From Bacillota bacterium (GTDB taxonomy: Bacteria > Bacillota > Clostridia > Lachnospirales > Lachnospiraceae): a stretch of DNA of 64,000 bases. The stretch is taken from positions 19,801 to 83,800 of the forward strand of contig JAEXGM010000116.1 in NCBI GenBank assembly GCA_023450835.1. Direction: 5' to 3'. Shown piece by piece: positions 31,768 through 40,289 of the stretch (within the stretch, counting starts at the first letter, position 1; every line of letters begins with the position of its first letter). The notes below the pieces were generated by a model. It worked only from the letters and a program-made list of their open reading frames with translations, was not told the origin of the DNA and made no database searches. A program made the position numbers and the translations under genes.

Positions 31768-32442
31768 ATGAGCGTTGGAAGTTTCGGAGGTACTGTATTT
31801 CAGGTTAGTAGAAAAAAGGTTTATTCCTTTTCTAATTTCAAGCGTACGATGAGCGCTGAATGGAAGGAACATGCCAGGTATGGACAAAAAGCGTTATCGC
31901 AATTCATATCTCCTGGTATTGATAATATTACATTTGACTTTCATTTGGATGCTACATTGGGTGTAAAGCCGCGGCAGACTTTAGAAAAATGGCAAAAATT
32001 AATAGAGTCTGGATATCATGATATATTTGTTATTGGTGGACAACAGATTGGGAAATATGAATGGAAAATTGAAAGCATATCTGAGGCATGGAATACAATT
32101 ATGAGCAAGGGTGAACTTGTTTCAGCCGATATTTCAGTTACGCTTTCAGAGTATCTTGATAGTGATTCTATCATTAAAAAATCCAGTAAAAAGACAGTTA
32201 CAGTATCTACCACAACAAAAGTGGTAAAAAGCGGTATTGTTGTAGGAAGCACCTACAAAGTCAAAACAGTTCTGACTGGATATTACACCTCGGATGAAGC
32301 GAAAAATCAAGTTGCCGTCAACCGTACCGGAAAAGTGTATCCGGGGACCTATTATATTTTTAATGTAGCGAATGGAATGATTAATGTTACAAAAGTAAAG
32401 GGCTCTCCGGGCTCATGGATAAACCCATCTAAGAATAAATAG
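31768..32442 (+). CDS. tail protein gpU-like with C-terminal SH3-like module (224 aa)
   Basis: Residues 1-135 match the P2 gpU tail assembly pattern (SVGSFGGTVFQVSRKKVYSF, QKALSQFISPGIDNITFDFH). Residues 155-224 resemble an SH3/LysM-like repeat (GSTYKVKTVLTGYYTSDEAK, then GTYYIFNVANGMINVTKV), which may touch the cell wall. The fused end is larger than in P2. Confidence 0.75.
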   Translation: MSVGSFGGTVFQVSRKKVYSFSNFKRTMSAEWKEHARYGQKALSQFISPGIDNITFDFHLDATLGVKPRQTLEKWQKLIESGYHDIFVIGGQQIGKYEWKIESISEAWNTIMSKGELVSADISVTLSEYLDSDSIIKKSSKKTVTVSTTTKVVKSGIVVGSTYKVKTVLTGYYTSDEAKNQVAVNRTGKVYPGTYYIFNVANGMINVTKVKGSPGSWINPSKNK

Positions 32443-32453
32443 GAGGTGGTTAA

Positions 32454-32738
32454 GTGTATGAAATTGAAGTGCAAGCTGGCGAAGAAGTTACTGACGGAGA
32501 TATAGAAAACTTGAAAAATCTTGCTCGAACACCTTTGGGAACAATTCCAATGGAAAGGGAAAAGGGAATTGATACGACTTTTATCAGCATGCCGCCAGAA
32601 GCTGCAAAGCCATTATATAGTGTAGAGCTTATTAAAAAAGCACGTGCTTATCTTGGACTTGAAGTACAAAATATTAGTTTCACCGAAGATGATGATGGTG
32701 AAATAACTGCAAGGGTGGTGGTAAGCCGTGGCGAATGA
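32454..32738 (+). CDS. baseplate wedge protein, gpW/gp25 family-like (94 aa)
   Basis: GTG 32454 follows AGGAGGTGG. A small acidic protein (DGDIENLKNLARTPLGTIPM, VELIKKARAYLGLEVQNISF) in the slot before gpJ, the usual place of gpW/gp25 wedge proteins. LARTPLGTIPMEREKGID resembles the family core. It overlaps gpJ by 11 bases. Confidence 0.78.
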   Translation: MYEIEVQAGEEVTDGDIENLKNLARTPLGTIPMEREKGIDTTFISMPPEAAKPLYSVELIKKARAYLGLEVQNISFTEDDDGEITARVVVSRGE

Positions 32739-33882
32739 TATTCAGAAGTTATATGATATACCAGATATAAGCTTTATAAATGATATTTCGGCTGATATTT
32801 TACTGAAAGAAATGATTTCGGATTTTCAGGAAAAATATTATGAGCTTACAGGAGAATATGAGGTGTTGGGAGAATTGGATAAAAATCGGATTATTCTGAA
32901 TGCTGCCGTTCTGAAAATTTATCAGGGATATCAGTATATTGAAAAGGTCGGAAAGATGAATCTTTTGAAATATGCTTCAGGGGATTATTTAGACAACCTT
33001 GGTGCGACAAGGGGAGTGACACGAAATGAAGCAAAATACGCTATCTGTACCTTAAGATTTGTTTTGAATCAGCTCCAAAATAATGTAATAAGCATTCCTT
33101 CAGGTACTCTTGTGACTGCCGGTGACGGAGTCTATTTTACAACAGATAATTATGCAGAAATAGCAATAGGACAGAGTTCTGTTGATGTTGCTGCTACTTG
33201 TCAGGTTGCTGGCATAATTGGGAATGGTTATACCGTTGGCCAACTTAATACAATAGTGGAACCTATTGCTTATGTTTCTGGTGTCTCCAATATAACACCC
33301 ACAGGCGAAGGAGAGGATATCCAATCTGATGATGACTATCGTGAGAAAATCTTTCTTGCACCAAGTGGTTATTCCACGGCAGGGCCGGAGGATGCTTATA
33401 TTTATTGGGCTAAAACCTACAGCAGCTTGATAGGAGATATTAAGGCAATAACACCTGCAGAAGACACTGTTCAGCTAATCATATTGCTGAAAGGAGGGGC
33501 CATTCCGGATACTATTTTCCTGGAAGCATTACAGGAATACATAAGCAATAATAACATTAAGCCCATGACGGAACAGGTTACTGTAACTGCCCCCTCTGTA
33601 GTTAATTATGACATTCATGGAACCTATTATATTAACCGCAGTGATAAAGATAATGCAACGGTTATTCAAGCATCTGTGGTGGCTGCTTTATCAGAGTATG
33701 AAGCCTGGCAGAAAGAGAAGATTGGAAGGGACCTTAATCCCTCCTATTTGCAATTCCTATTAATAAAAGCAGGGGTTAAACGTATTAACTTAAATTCCCC
33801 GTCCTATCTTAATATCAGTGATTCGGCTGTGGCTATTGCAGAAAACATTTCCTTAACTTATGGAGGCATTGAAGATGATTAA
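32728..33882 (+). CDS. baseplate protein J (384 aa)
   Basis: Matches baseplate J / gp47 proteins: RVRxx-type N-terminus (ILKEMISDFQEKYYELTGEY), LLKYASGDYLDNLGATRGVT and GEGEDIQSDDDYREKIFLAP. It forms the baseplate wedge with gpI and gpW. GTG 32728 is the start, coupled to the upstream gene. Length is typical. Confidence 0.92.
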   Translation: MANDIQKLYDIPDISFINDISADILLKEMISDFQEKYYELTGEYEVLGELDKNRIILNAAVLKIYQGYQYIEKVGKMNLLKYASGDYLDNLGATRGVTRNEAKYAICTLRFVLNQLQNNVISIPSGTLVTAGDGVYFTTDNYAEIAIGQSSVDVAATCQVAGIIGNGYTVGQLNTIVEPIAYVSGVSNITPTGEGEDIQSDDDYREKIFLAPSGYSTAGPEDAYIYWAKTYSSLIGDIKAITPAEDTVQLIILLKGGAIPDTIFLEALQEYISNNNIKPMTEQVTVTAPSVVNYDIHGTYYINRSDKDNATVIQASVVAALSEYEAWQKEKIGRDLNPSYLQFLLIKAGVKRINLNSPSYLNISDSAVAIAENISLTYGGIEDD

Positions 33883-34438
33883 TTTATACGAAAGTGAATT
33901 AGCAAGTATTCTTCCGGCTTTTTTAAAACAGGATGCCAGTGCAGTATCTTTCTGTTATGCATTTGACCAGCAAATAAAAAAACTCCTTGATAAAATGGAG
34001 ATTATTAAGATATGGTGCAATTTATCAAATGCAGATGAAGCACTTTTAGACTATCTGGCTGCCGAACTTCGGACACAGTATTATTCGTCTGATTTAGATG
34101 TAGACATCAAGCGGCAGTTGATTGCGAACACCTTGATATGGTATCAAAAGGCCGGAACAGTAGCAGCGGTGGAGGAGTTAATTACAACAGTATTCGACTC
34201 CGGAAAGACACAGGAATGGTATGATTACAATGGCGAACCTCATCATTTTAAGGTTCAGACTTCAAATCCCCATATCACACCGGACGATTTGCAGATATTT
34301 TCTGATATCATAAAGAATATTAAACGAAAGACCGCTGTACTGGATGCTATAGAAATCACACTGTCCGCAACTATGAATACTTATTATGGCTTCAAATTGC
34401 AGACAGGGACCTATATAACACTGAAACAGGAGGGATGA
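33875..34438 (+). CDS. tail protein I (baseplate wedge) (187 aa)
   Basis: Matches tail protein I: LPAFLKQDASAVSFCYAFDQ, WCNLSNADEALLDYLAAELR and the later GTVAAVEELITTVFDSGKTQ. It connects the wedge to the tail fibres. GGAGG lies eight bases before ATG 33875, which overlaps the end of gpJ by eight bases; the earlier in-frame ATG 33860 precedes that site. Confidence 0.88.
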   Translation: MINLYESELASILPAFLKQDASAVSFCYAFDQQIKKLLDKMEIIKIWCNLSNADEALLDYLAAELRTQYYSSDLDVDIKRQLIANTLIWYQKAGTVAAVEELITTVFDSGKTQEWYDYNGEPHHFKVQTSNPHITPDDLQIFSDIIKNIKRKTAVLDAIEITLSATMNTYYGFKLQTGTYITLKQEG

Positions 34439-34440
34439 AA

Positions 34441-35310
34441 TTGAGTTTTAGTACAATATTATTTACAGACAAAGGCCGCGCCTTGCAATCGAAAGTATTA
34501 GCAGGGGTGGTCTTGAATTTTACCAGGATAGGAATGGGTTCCGGGAGTTTAGGTGGGCAGTCACAAATTACGCTGAATGCTCTAATAGAGCCAAAGGTTT
34601 ATCTTACTGTTTCACAGGTAGAAAAGAGCGGAAATTATGCGACAGTAAAAGGAAATTTTAGAAATGCTGATATCAGCACTGGATTCTACTGGAGGGAATT
34701 CGGAATATTTGCCCAAGATCCTGATTTGGGCGAAATATTGTATTGTTACAGTAATGCTTCCTCCCTGGCTGAATACATTCCACCGCAATCTTCTGAAATA
34801 ATTGAAAAAGTCGTAGGGCTTTCTGTAATTGTTGGAGATACAGCAAATGTAACTATACTAACAGACCCGGCAGCCTTTGCTACAAAAGCAGAGGTCGCAG
34901 CAGTAAGTGACAAAGCGGACCAGGCTTTTCAGGCAGCCGGTAATCCATCTAAAGTTAACGGTCATACTGTTGAATCAGATGTACCGGAAAATGCGAAATT
35001 TACAGACACCGTATATACCCATCCAACAGGGGATGGAAATAGCCATGTTCCCGCTACAGGTACCTCTAACAATGGAAAGTTTCTTAAAGCAGGAACTACA
35101 GCCAACTCTTCATCTTGGCAAAATATAGGGGTTGCGGATGTTAATGGAGCTGCTCCTTTAGCAAGTCCCGCGTTTACTGGAACGCCCACAGCTCCAACGA
35201 GTACCGACTATACAACGCTCAGACTTAGAAATATTCAGGCAAGCACAACAGACCTTACAGCTGGTTCTTCTACTCTCGCAAATGGAAATATCTACATGGT
35301 CTACGAATAG
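34441..35310 (+). CDS. tail fibre protein with N-terminal collar domain (289 aa)
   Basis: The N-terminal 150 residues match the phage tail-collar fibre domain (FTDKGRALQSKVLAGVVLNF, GFYWREFGIFAQDPDLGEIL), which docks fibres to gpI. The rest is repetitive and beta-prone (VNGHTVESDVPENAKFTDTV; SPAFTGTPTAPTSTDYTTLR), as in fibre shafts. TTG 34441 lies six bases after AGGAGGG; ATG 34435 is too close to the site. Confidence 0.88.
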   Translation: MSFSTILFTDKGRALQSKVLAGVVLNFTRIGMGSGSLGGQSQITLNALIEPKVYLTVSQVEKSGNYATVKGNFRNADISTGFYWREFGIFAQDPDLGEILYCYSNASSLAEYIPPQSSEIIEKVVGLSVIVGDTANVTILTDPAAFATKAEVAAVSDKADQAFQAAGNPSKVNGHTVESDVPENAKFTDTVYTHPTGDGNSHVPATGTSNNGKFLKAGTTANSSSWQNIGVADVNGAAPLASPAFTGTPTAPTSTDYTTLRLRNIQASTTDLTAGSSTLANGNIYMVYE

Positions 35311-35318
35311 GAGGATAT

Positions 35319-36248
35319 ATGGCAAAAGGTACGTATATTGGAATAGGCGGAACTGCCCACAAAGTAAAAAAAATGTATATCGGTATAGGTGGGGTGGCTC
35401 GTAAAGTAAAGAAAATATACATAGGAGTAAACGGAGTAGCACACTTAACATGGCAAGGAACAGTCCCAGCAGGGCAAATAATATTTACAGCATCTCAGAT
35501 TTGGACAGTCCCGGACGGCGTGAAGTCAATAGATGTATTTATGGTAGGTGGTGGAGCCTCTGGAGCAATTATAAGTTTTAATTCCACTCAGTACTCAATG
35601 GCAGGAGGAGGTTCCGGGTACACGAAAACTGTGTCAAACATTTCGGTGACACCGGGGCAACAAATTTCAGTAGGAATAGGGGCTGGTGCCGCAAGGTCAA
35701 GCGGGCATATTACTGCTGGGGGCACAACAAGCTTTGGTTCATACTCAGTCGCAGGTGGTGCGGCAGAAGCCACGAATTATATTATCGGCGGTAATGGTGG
35801 TTCTGGTGGTGGTGGCGGTTCATATCCAGGCGCCCCATACGATGGAGGGGTCGATGGTTCCGCAGGAAAGCCTTACACTTATTCCGGTACAGTATATGCC
35901 GGAAATCCAGGAAGCGGGCAGGGAACAACAACTAGAGCATTTGGGGAAAATGGGAATACTCTTTATGCAGGTGCCGGTGGTGCAGGTTGCTACAGGAATC
36001 AGGGAAATCAAGTACAAGGCGCAGGAGGTGCAGGCGGTGGAGGTAGAGGATTTGACGCAAGTAATTGGGTAGCTACTGCAAGCGCTCTAACTATGTATAG
36101 CCCTTCTCTTTGTGATGGAGCTCCAAATACTGGCGGTGGTGGAGGCGGTGCTTTCTGGTATGCTTCACAAGATAATGCCAATCCTCATGAGACTACATCT
36201 GGAGCTGGAGGGTCAGGAATTGTAATAGTACGATGGATAGAGCAATAA
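35319..36248 (+). CDS. glycine-rich receptor-binding adhesin (309 aa)
   Basis: The first 45 residues contain three copies of a roughly 15-residue repeat (TYIGIGGTAHKVKK, MYIGIGGVARKVKK, IYIGVNGVAHLTWQ). Residues 50-309 form a Gly-rich domain with poly-Gly runs (GGNGGSGGGGGS, GGAGGGGRG, NTGGGGGGAFW) and an end GGSGIVIVRW typical of glycine-rich phage adhesins and bacterial agglutinin-like domains. It is probably the fibre tip that contacts the host surface. AGGAGGATAT precedes ATG 35319. Confidence 0.8.
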   Translation: MAKGTYIGIGGTAHKVKKMYIGIGGVARKVKKIYIGVNGVAHLTWQGTVPAGQIIFTASQIWTVPDGVKSIDVFMVGGGASGAIISFNSTQYSMAGGGSGYTKTVSNISVTPGQQISVGIGAGAARSSGHITAGGTTSFGSYSVAGGAAEATNYIIGGNGGSGGGGGSYPGAPYDGGVDGSAGKPYTYSGTVYAGNPGSGQGTTTRAFGENGNTLYAGAGGAGCYRNQGNQVQGAGGAGGGGRGFDASNWVATASALTMYSPSLCDGAPNTGGGGGGAFWYASQDNANPHETTSGAGGSGIVIVRWIEQ

Positions 36249-36261
36249 TGGAGGTAAGAAT

Positions 36262-36948
36262 ATGTGGTGCAATCAAATATTTAGTTTAATCAAAGATAAT
36301 ATAATTCAAAACATTATCGTAGCAGATAATTACGAGGTAGCGAGTCAGATTGCCATTGACCAATTTGGTAAAGATGCTATTGCAGTAGATACAACTCAAT
36401 TTCCCCTGGTGATTGGATACAAGTATATTAATGGTGCTTTCTTCGAAGAGGACGGGGAAACGGTAGTAAACAGAAACCTTACAGCGGATGAAACTGCGGC
36501 AATGGCTTTGCAGAAGACAGAAGCTCTTGAAGCTCAAATCAATACTTCCATTGATACAGACACGGCAACCTTGGATGAGGTGAAAACCTATCTAATAGTC
36601 AAGAGCAAAGAAAACCTTGAATCCTACATTACAGCACATCCTATCACCTCAAGTTGCCATGGAGGAGTAGAAAAGCAGTATACCATTACTAAGGACAAGC
36701 AGACTCTGTTAACACAGATGATCCTAATTACACAGGTTGCACTTTCTGTCGGTGTTGAATATCAACCATCATGGAATGCGCAAGGAGAGCCTTGTACATA
36801 TGATTGGACTTTGCAGGAACTGCAACAGCTTGCATTCGAAGCCGAAGCCATAGTCAGGCCGCTTATCAGCCATCAACAGACTATTGAAGCGGAAATAAAT
36901 ACTGCCGGTACGAAAGAGGATGCACTTGCAGTTGATATCACATTTTAG
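36262..36948 (+). CDS. tail fibre accessory protein, DUF4376-like C-terminus (228 aa)
   Basis: The N-terminal 50 residues (LIKDNIIQNIIVADNYEVAS) resemble XkdW-like tail proteins. The C-terminal half (EKQYTITKDKQTLLTQMILI, then EPCTYDWTLQELQQLA) resembles the DUF4376 domain of fibre-associated proteins. It may assist fibre assembly. Domain names are from memory and tentative. Confidence 0.6.
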   Translation: MWCNQIFSLIKDNIIQNIIVADNYEVASQIAIDQFGKDAIAVDTTQFPLVIGYKYINGAFFEEDGETVVNRNLTADETAAMALQKTEALEAQINTSIDTDTATLDEVKTYLIVKSKENLESYITAHPITSSCHGGVEKQYTITKDKQTLLTQMILITQVALSVGVEYQPSWNAQGEPCTYDWTLQELQQLAFEAEAIVRPLISHQQTIEAEINTAGTKEDALAVDITF

Positions 36949-36957
36949 GAGGAGCCT

Positions 36958-37374
36958 ATGAGAAAAATCTTAAAGGCTCTTTTTCTGTGGCTTATTGGCG
37001 GAGGGCTGTATTTTGGAATAGAAACGCTCTGGAGAGGATACAGTCACTGGACAATGTTTGTTCTGGGCGGTATCTGCTTTGTCCTGATTGGAGAACTAAA
37101 CGAGCTTTATACATGGGATATGGTCTTAGTTAGTCAGATGGTTTTATCTGCAATAGGAGTAACGGTACTGGAACTTATTACGGGACTAATTGTAAATATA
37201 GGTTTGGGTTGGGGCATCTGGGATTATTCTCGGGTGCCCTACAATTTTTATGGGCAGATATGCTTGGTTTATACAAACTTATGGTTTTTTCTCTCACTGG
37301 TCGGAATCCTTTTAGATGATTTCATCCGATGGAAGTGGTTGGGAGAAGAGAAAATGCACTATAAAATACTATAG
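36958..37374 (+). CDS. membrane protein, CmpB-like permease family (138 aa)
   Basis: Four membrane helices (about residues 5-22, 32-50, 58-85 and 105-122) with the motif WRGYSHWTMFVLGG and GWGIWDYSRVPYNFYGQICL, as in the putative ABC transporter type IV / CmpB family often found in phage lysis regions of Clostridia. The role in phage is unclear, possibly lysis control or superinfection immunity. AGGAGG precedes ATG 36958. Confidence 0.7.
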   Translation: MRKILKALFLWLIGGGLYFGIETLWRGYSHWTMFVLGGICFVLIGELNELYTWDMVLVSQMVLSAIGVTVLELITGLIVNIGLGWGIWDYSRVPYNFYGQICLVYTNLWFFLSLVGILLDDFIRWKWLGEEKMHYKIL

Positions 37375-37389
37375 AAGGATGGATAATTA

Positions 37390-37800
37390 ATGGAAAAATT
37401 ATTTAACACAATCAGCATGGTAGTAGGAGTTATAGGTGGATTCATTTGTAATTGGCTTGGGGGTGCCGATTTACTGCTTAAAACCATTATTATTCTTGCG
37501 GTTATGGATTATGTAACTGGAATTATCAAAGGAATATATGAAAAGAAGTTGTCCTCTGAAATTGGCTTTAAAGGTATTCTTAAAAAAATTATGATTTTTA
37601 TTGTGATAGCAACAGCTTGGACGATTCAGAGATTATTAGGGGATGCTATAGCTTTAAGAGAAATTGTTATCATGTTCTTCGTGGTAAACGAAGCTCTAAG
37701 CTTACTTGAAAATGCTGCAGTATTAATACCGGTACCAGATAAGCTTAAAGAAACATTACTGCAACTAAGAGATAAGGGGGAATCTCAGAATGACAAATAA
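37390..37800 (+). CDS. phage holin, family 4_1 type (136 aa)
   Basis: Three or four hydrophobic segments and the pattern LLLKTIIILAVMDYVTGIIK, followed by LSSEIGFKGILKK and VVNEALSLLENAAVLIPVPD, match the toxin secretion/phage lysis holin family. It permeabilises the membrane at the end of infection so the endolysin reaches the wall. It overlaps the endolysin gene by 11 bases. Confidence 0.92.
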   Translation: MEKLFNTISMVVGVIGGFICNWLGGADLLLKTIIILAVMDYVTGIIKGIYEKKLSSEIGFKGILKKIMIFIVIATAWTIQRLLGDAIALREIVIMFFVVNEALSLLENAAVLIPVPDKLKETLLQLRDKGESQNDK

Positions 37801-38503
37801 AGAGTTTATCACACAAATAGCAGTGGCAGCAGTGAAGTATTATTCTACATACAAAATTCTTCCCAGTATGACCATTGCTCAGGCTTGTTTAGAATCCGGA
37901 TGGGGAAAGACCGGCCTGGCTGTAGATTGTCGTAATTATTTTGGAATGAAATGGACCAGCTCTTGCGGTACAAACTACAAGGAGTACTCTACCCAGGAGC
38001 AAAAAAAGGATGGTACATGGTATACCGTGAAAGCAAAATTTAGAAAGTATCCGGATGTAGCAGCCGGAATTAAAGGTTATTACGACTTTTTGAATTATGC
38101 CCGATATAAAAACCTCAAAGGCATTACTGATTACAGGGAAGCTTGCATCCTCATCAAGGAGGATGGATGGGCAACAGATATTTCCTATACTCAAAAGCTT
38201 GTCAATCTGATTAAGGATAATGACCTTTGGCAATATGATCTACAGGCCATATATGTAAAAGCACCTACAGGAAACATCACACCGGATACCAATTTCCTGG
38301 CTATCGTCTGGCTGCAGGCACAGCTCAATACCTGTCTGGCCGGTGTAAAGGGATTTGTCCCTCTTGTAATTGATGGGGACTATGGAACAAAGACCAGAGT
38401 AGCGGTGCTGTTGTATTGGAAACAGCTTGGCTGGAATCCAAGTACGGGATGGAGCGCTGGAATAAATACGAAAAAGGCTCTTGTAACCGGCAGAAGAGAA
38501 TAA
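37790..38503 (+). CDS. endolysin: GH73-type glucosaminidase with wall-binding domain (237 aa)
   Basis: Residues 1-155 are a FlgJ/GH73 N-acetylglucosaminidase: SMTIAQACLESGWGKTGLA contains the catalytic Glu35. NYFGMKWTSSCGTNYKEYST and YPDVAAGIKGYYDFLNYARY follow as usual. Residues 168-237 form a peptidoglycan-binding-like module (FVPLVIDGDYGTKTRVAVLL). No signal peptide, so export depends on the holin. It is the last phage structural/lysis gene; a terminator follows. Confidence 0.92.
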   Translation: MTNKEFITQIAVAAVKYYSTYKILPSMTIAQACLESGWGKTGLAVDCRNYFGMKWTSSCGTNYKEYSTQEQKKDGTWYTVKAKFRKYPDVAAGIKGYYDFLNYARYKNLKGITDYREACILIKEDGWATDISYTQKLVNLIKDNDLWQYDLQAIYVKAPTGNITPDTNFLAIVWLQAQLNTCLAGVKGFVPLVIDGDYGTKTRVAVLLYWKQLGWNPSTGWSAGINTKKALVTGRRE

Positions 38504-38506
38504 AAT

Positions 38507-38531
38507 AAGGCTGCCAATTAAGGCAGCCTAT
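38507..38531. terminator. bidirectional terminator at the prophage/secreted-gene junction
   Basis: AGGCTGCC (38508-38515) pairs with GGCAGCCT (38522-38529). On the minus strand it is followed by TTATTTTATT, so it mainly ends the minus-strand secreted-protein gene while also closing the endolysin transcript. Confidence 0.6.
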
Positions 38532-38537
38532 AATATA

Positions 38538-39029
38538 TTAATTTATAATTGTAGCTCGATATCCGTATACATAAGTATTGGTGACTCCGGTCAATAGAAT
38601 CTTATATTCAGCATTTGTAGCAAGAACGGGTAAATCAAAACCGCTTCCATATCCAGTAAAGACATCGTTCATAACCACATCGAAAGTTGAACCGTTCATT
38701 TTAAGTACAGTAATTCTATAAGAAGAACTTGTCTGAAGATCAAAAGAGAAATTCAAGCGGGTAAAAGCTGGAACAACCCAATTTCCATTGTTACCAAATA
38801 TAACATCATCCAGACCAGTTGAAGCACCGTTACTAAGGTAATAGGAATCAGGACGATAATCATAATACTTTACTGTATCGGTATAAACGATTAATGTTGG
38901 CGTAGATGTTGTAGATGCAGATACAGTTGCTTCTGATGTTGTAACTGTGGCTGCCTGAGTAATAGTGGGTGCTGTAAATAAAACAGCGGCTAGTGCAAAT
39001 GCCATAATACGTGATAAAACTTTTTTCAT
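38538..39029 (-). CDS. secreted beta-rich protein, single-domain paralogue (163 aa)
   Basis: A clear signal peptide (MKKVLSRIMAFALAAVLFTA, then TQAA cleavage) is followed by a Thr/Ser-rich linker and one beta-rich domain (YDYRPDSYYLSNGASTGLDD, WVVPAFTRLNFSFDLQT, YKILLTGVTNTYVYGY). The same domain occurs twice in the neighbouring gene. AAAGGTGG precedes ATG 39029; a longer frame to 39086 has no good start. Its promoter region is a copy of that of the neighbour. The domain is not one I recognise. It may bind the cell surface. Confidence 0.75.
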   Translation of the reverse strand: MKKVLSRIMAFALAAVLFTAPTITQAATVTTSEATVSASTTSTPTLIVYTDTVKYYDYRPDSYYLSNGASTGLDDVIFGNNGNWVVPAFTRLNFSFDLQTSSSYRITVLKMNGSTFDVVMNDVFTGYGSGFDLPVLATNAEYKILLTGVTNTYVYGYRATIIN

Positions 39030-39095
39030 AATATAACCACCTTTCTTTAGCTGTTGGTATAGTTTATGCCAAGTTTTAAGTTGCACATTAAAATC

Positions 39096-39107
39096 TAATC
39101 CGGATTA
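39096..39107. repeat. palindrome in the leader of the secreted-protein gene
   Basis: TAATCCGGATTA is a perfect 12-bp palindrome. A related, degenerate ATTCCGGATT lies at the equivalent place (about 40139-40148) before the paralogue, so the site was present before duplication. Confidence 0.5.
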
Positions 39108-39126
39108 AGAACTTTAATATATACAT

Positions 39127-39170
39127 ATTTTAACATTGACTATCGCAATAGTAAATGGACATTTATGTCC
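39127..39170 (-). promoter_or_regulatory. promoter and two dyads upstream of the 163-aa secreted protein
   Basis: On the minus strand TTTACT (39150-39155) and TAAAAT (39127-39132) have a 17-base spacer. The dyad ACTAT-N4-ATAGT (39139-39152) overlaps the spacer and -35 box, and GGACAT-TT-ATGTCC (39157-39170) lies just upstream. The same set with identical spacing precedes the paralogue, suggesting one shared regulator. Confidence 0.65.
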
Positions 39171-39242
39171 AATTATGCAAAAAATACCTCGGAGGATTTT
39201 CGATTTTAATAGTACAAAGATTTCCAGAGAAAATACATATTT

Positions 39243-39267
39243 AAAAGGCTGCCAATGACTGGCAGCC
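39243..39267 (-). terminator. terminator of the 263-aa secreted-protein gene
   Basis: GGCTGCCA (39247-39254) pairs with TGGCAGCC (39260-39267). On the minus strand TTTTAAATA follows the stem. The stem sequence resembles the one at 38508-38529, again reflecting duplication. Confidence 0.7.
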
Positions 39268-39273
39268 GTAATT

Positions 39274-40065
39274 TTAATTCAGTAAATATCCTCCGTAAAA
39301 TACTATTGATGAATTGCTAAGAGATTCAACAAAAATGAAATAATCATTATCCGTAGATTTGGCAGGTATATCATAAATATATCCTCCGCCAGTACTTGTA
39401 TAGTTTTCCTGGTGTACAATGTTACCAGATGCATCATAGAAGCATACACGGAAAGTACCTGTAATGCCGAGATCAAGTCTAAAATTCTTTCCTGCCGGTA
39501 CATGCCAACGGCCATAAGCGTTTTCTCTGTCATATAAAGTTAGAGATTGGTGCGGTAACAATGTATATGAATCAGGAGAATAGCTATATAGTTTAATACC
39601 GTCTCCGAAATTTAGCAAAGTGGGAGAAGAGGATGGAATATCCCAATAACCATAATAATCGGTAACAGCAACATTACCAGCTGTAGGTACTATAAGAATT
39701 TTATAATAGGCATTAAAGGATTTTGGTGTAAAAGTATTTGCAAAATGATTAGCAGTCATAGGAAGTGTGAGGAAAATCTGATCATTCTGAAAAATGTACA
39801 CTGTAAAAGTACTTGTACCAGTTAGATTACACTCAAAATTAAATGTTTGACCTGCAGGAACATACCATTGTCCATTGGAAGTAGTAATATCAAGCAGGGT
39901 AGTAGTTGTTGTGACATTATAATATGGGGTATATTGATACTGCCTAAAACCACCCACATCTACAGATAAAGTAGGTAAAGAGGATGCTGCCTGAGCAGTA
40001 GTAGGAGCAGAGAACAGGACAACTACAAGAGCTATTGCTAAAATACTTGATAGAACTTTTTTCAT
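39274..40065 (-). CDS. secreted beta-rich protein, two-domain paralogue (263 aa)
   Basis: Signal peptide MKKVLSSILAIALVVVLFSA with TQAA cleavage, then two tandem copies of the domain found in the neighbouring gene (residues about 32-145 and 150-263). Shared features are Y-PDSY-L or Y-PYYN, a G-W-VPAG-F-F-L-T core and a YYKI or NDYFIFV end strand. No sugar-binding or catalytic family is recognised. Promoter, operators and terminator are duplicated with the gene. Lying beside the prophage lysis genes but on the opposite strand, the pair may be host genes or lysogenic conversion cargo. Confidence 0.75.
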   Translation of the reverse strand: MKKVLSSILAIALVVVLFSAPTTAQAASSLPTLSVDVGGFRQYQYTPYYNVTTTTTLLDITTSNGQWYVPAGQTFNFECNLTGTSTFTVYIFQNDQIFLTLPMTANHFANTFTPKSFNAYYKILIVPTAGNVAVTDYYGYWDIPSSSPTLLNFGDGIKLYSYSPDSYTLLPHQSLTLYDRENAYGRWHVPAGKNFRLDLGITGTFRVCFYDASGNIVHQENYTSTGGGYIYDIPAKSTDNDYFIFVESLSNSSIVFYGGYLLN

Positions 40066-40166
40066 AATATAACCACCTTTCTTTTGTCAAACCATAGTAA
40101 TAGTTATGCTATGTTATTAAGTTACTTATTAAAGCTCATTCCGGATTGAGATTTAACTACATACAT

Positions 40167-40210
40167 ATTTTAACAACGACTATGTTGATAGTCAATGGAC
40201 ATTTATGTCT
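40167..40210 (-). promoter_or_regulatory. promoter and two dyads upstream of the 263-aa secreted protein
   Basis: On the minus strand TTGACT (40190-40195) and TAAAAT (40167-40172) have a 17-base spacer. GACTAT-N4-ATAGTC (40178-40193) overlaps them and GGACAT-TT-ATGTCT (40197-40210) follows. The element and its spacing match those at 39127-39170. Confidence 0.7.
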
Positions 40211-40223
40211 ATTTATAAAAAAT

Positions 40224-40250
40224 AACCCCGAGTTATTTCACCCCGGGGTT
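40224..40250 (-). terminator. terminator downstream of the truncated GH18 gene
   Basis: AACCCCG (40224-40230) pairs with CGGGGTT (40244-40250). On the minus strand the stem is followed by ATTTTTTAT. Confidence 0.75.
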
Positions 40251-40289
40251 TGTATTTAGAATCATTCAAGACCTATATCATGCATGGTA

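Noticed and set aside
35686..36072. Second open frame (128 codons) inside the glycine-rich adhesin gene
   Set aside because: A by-product of GGN-rich codons in another frame, without a start context.
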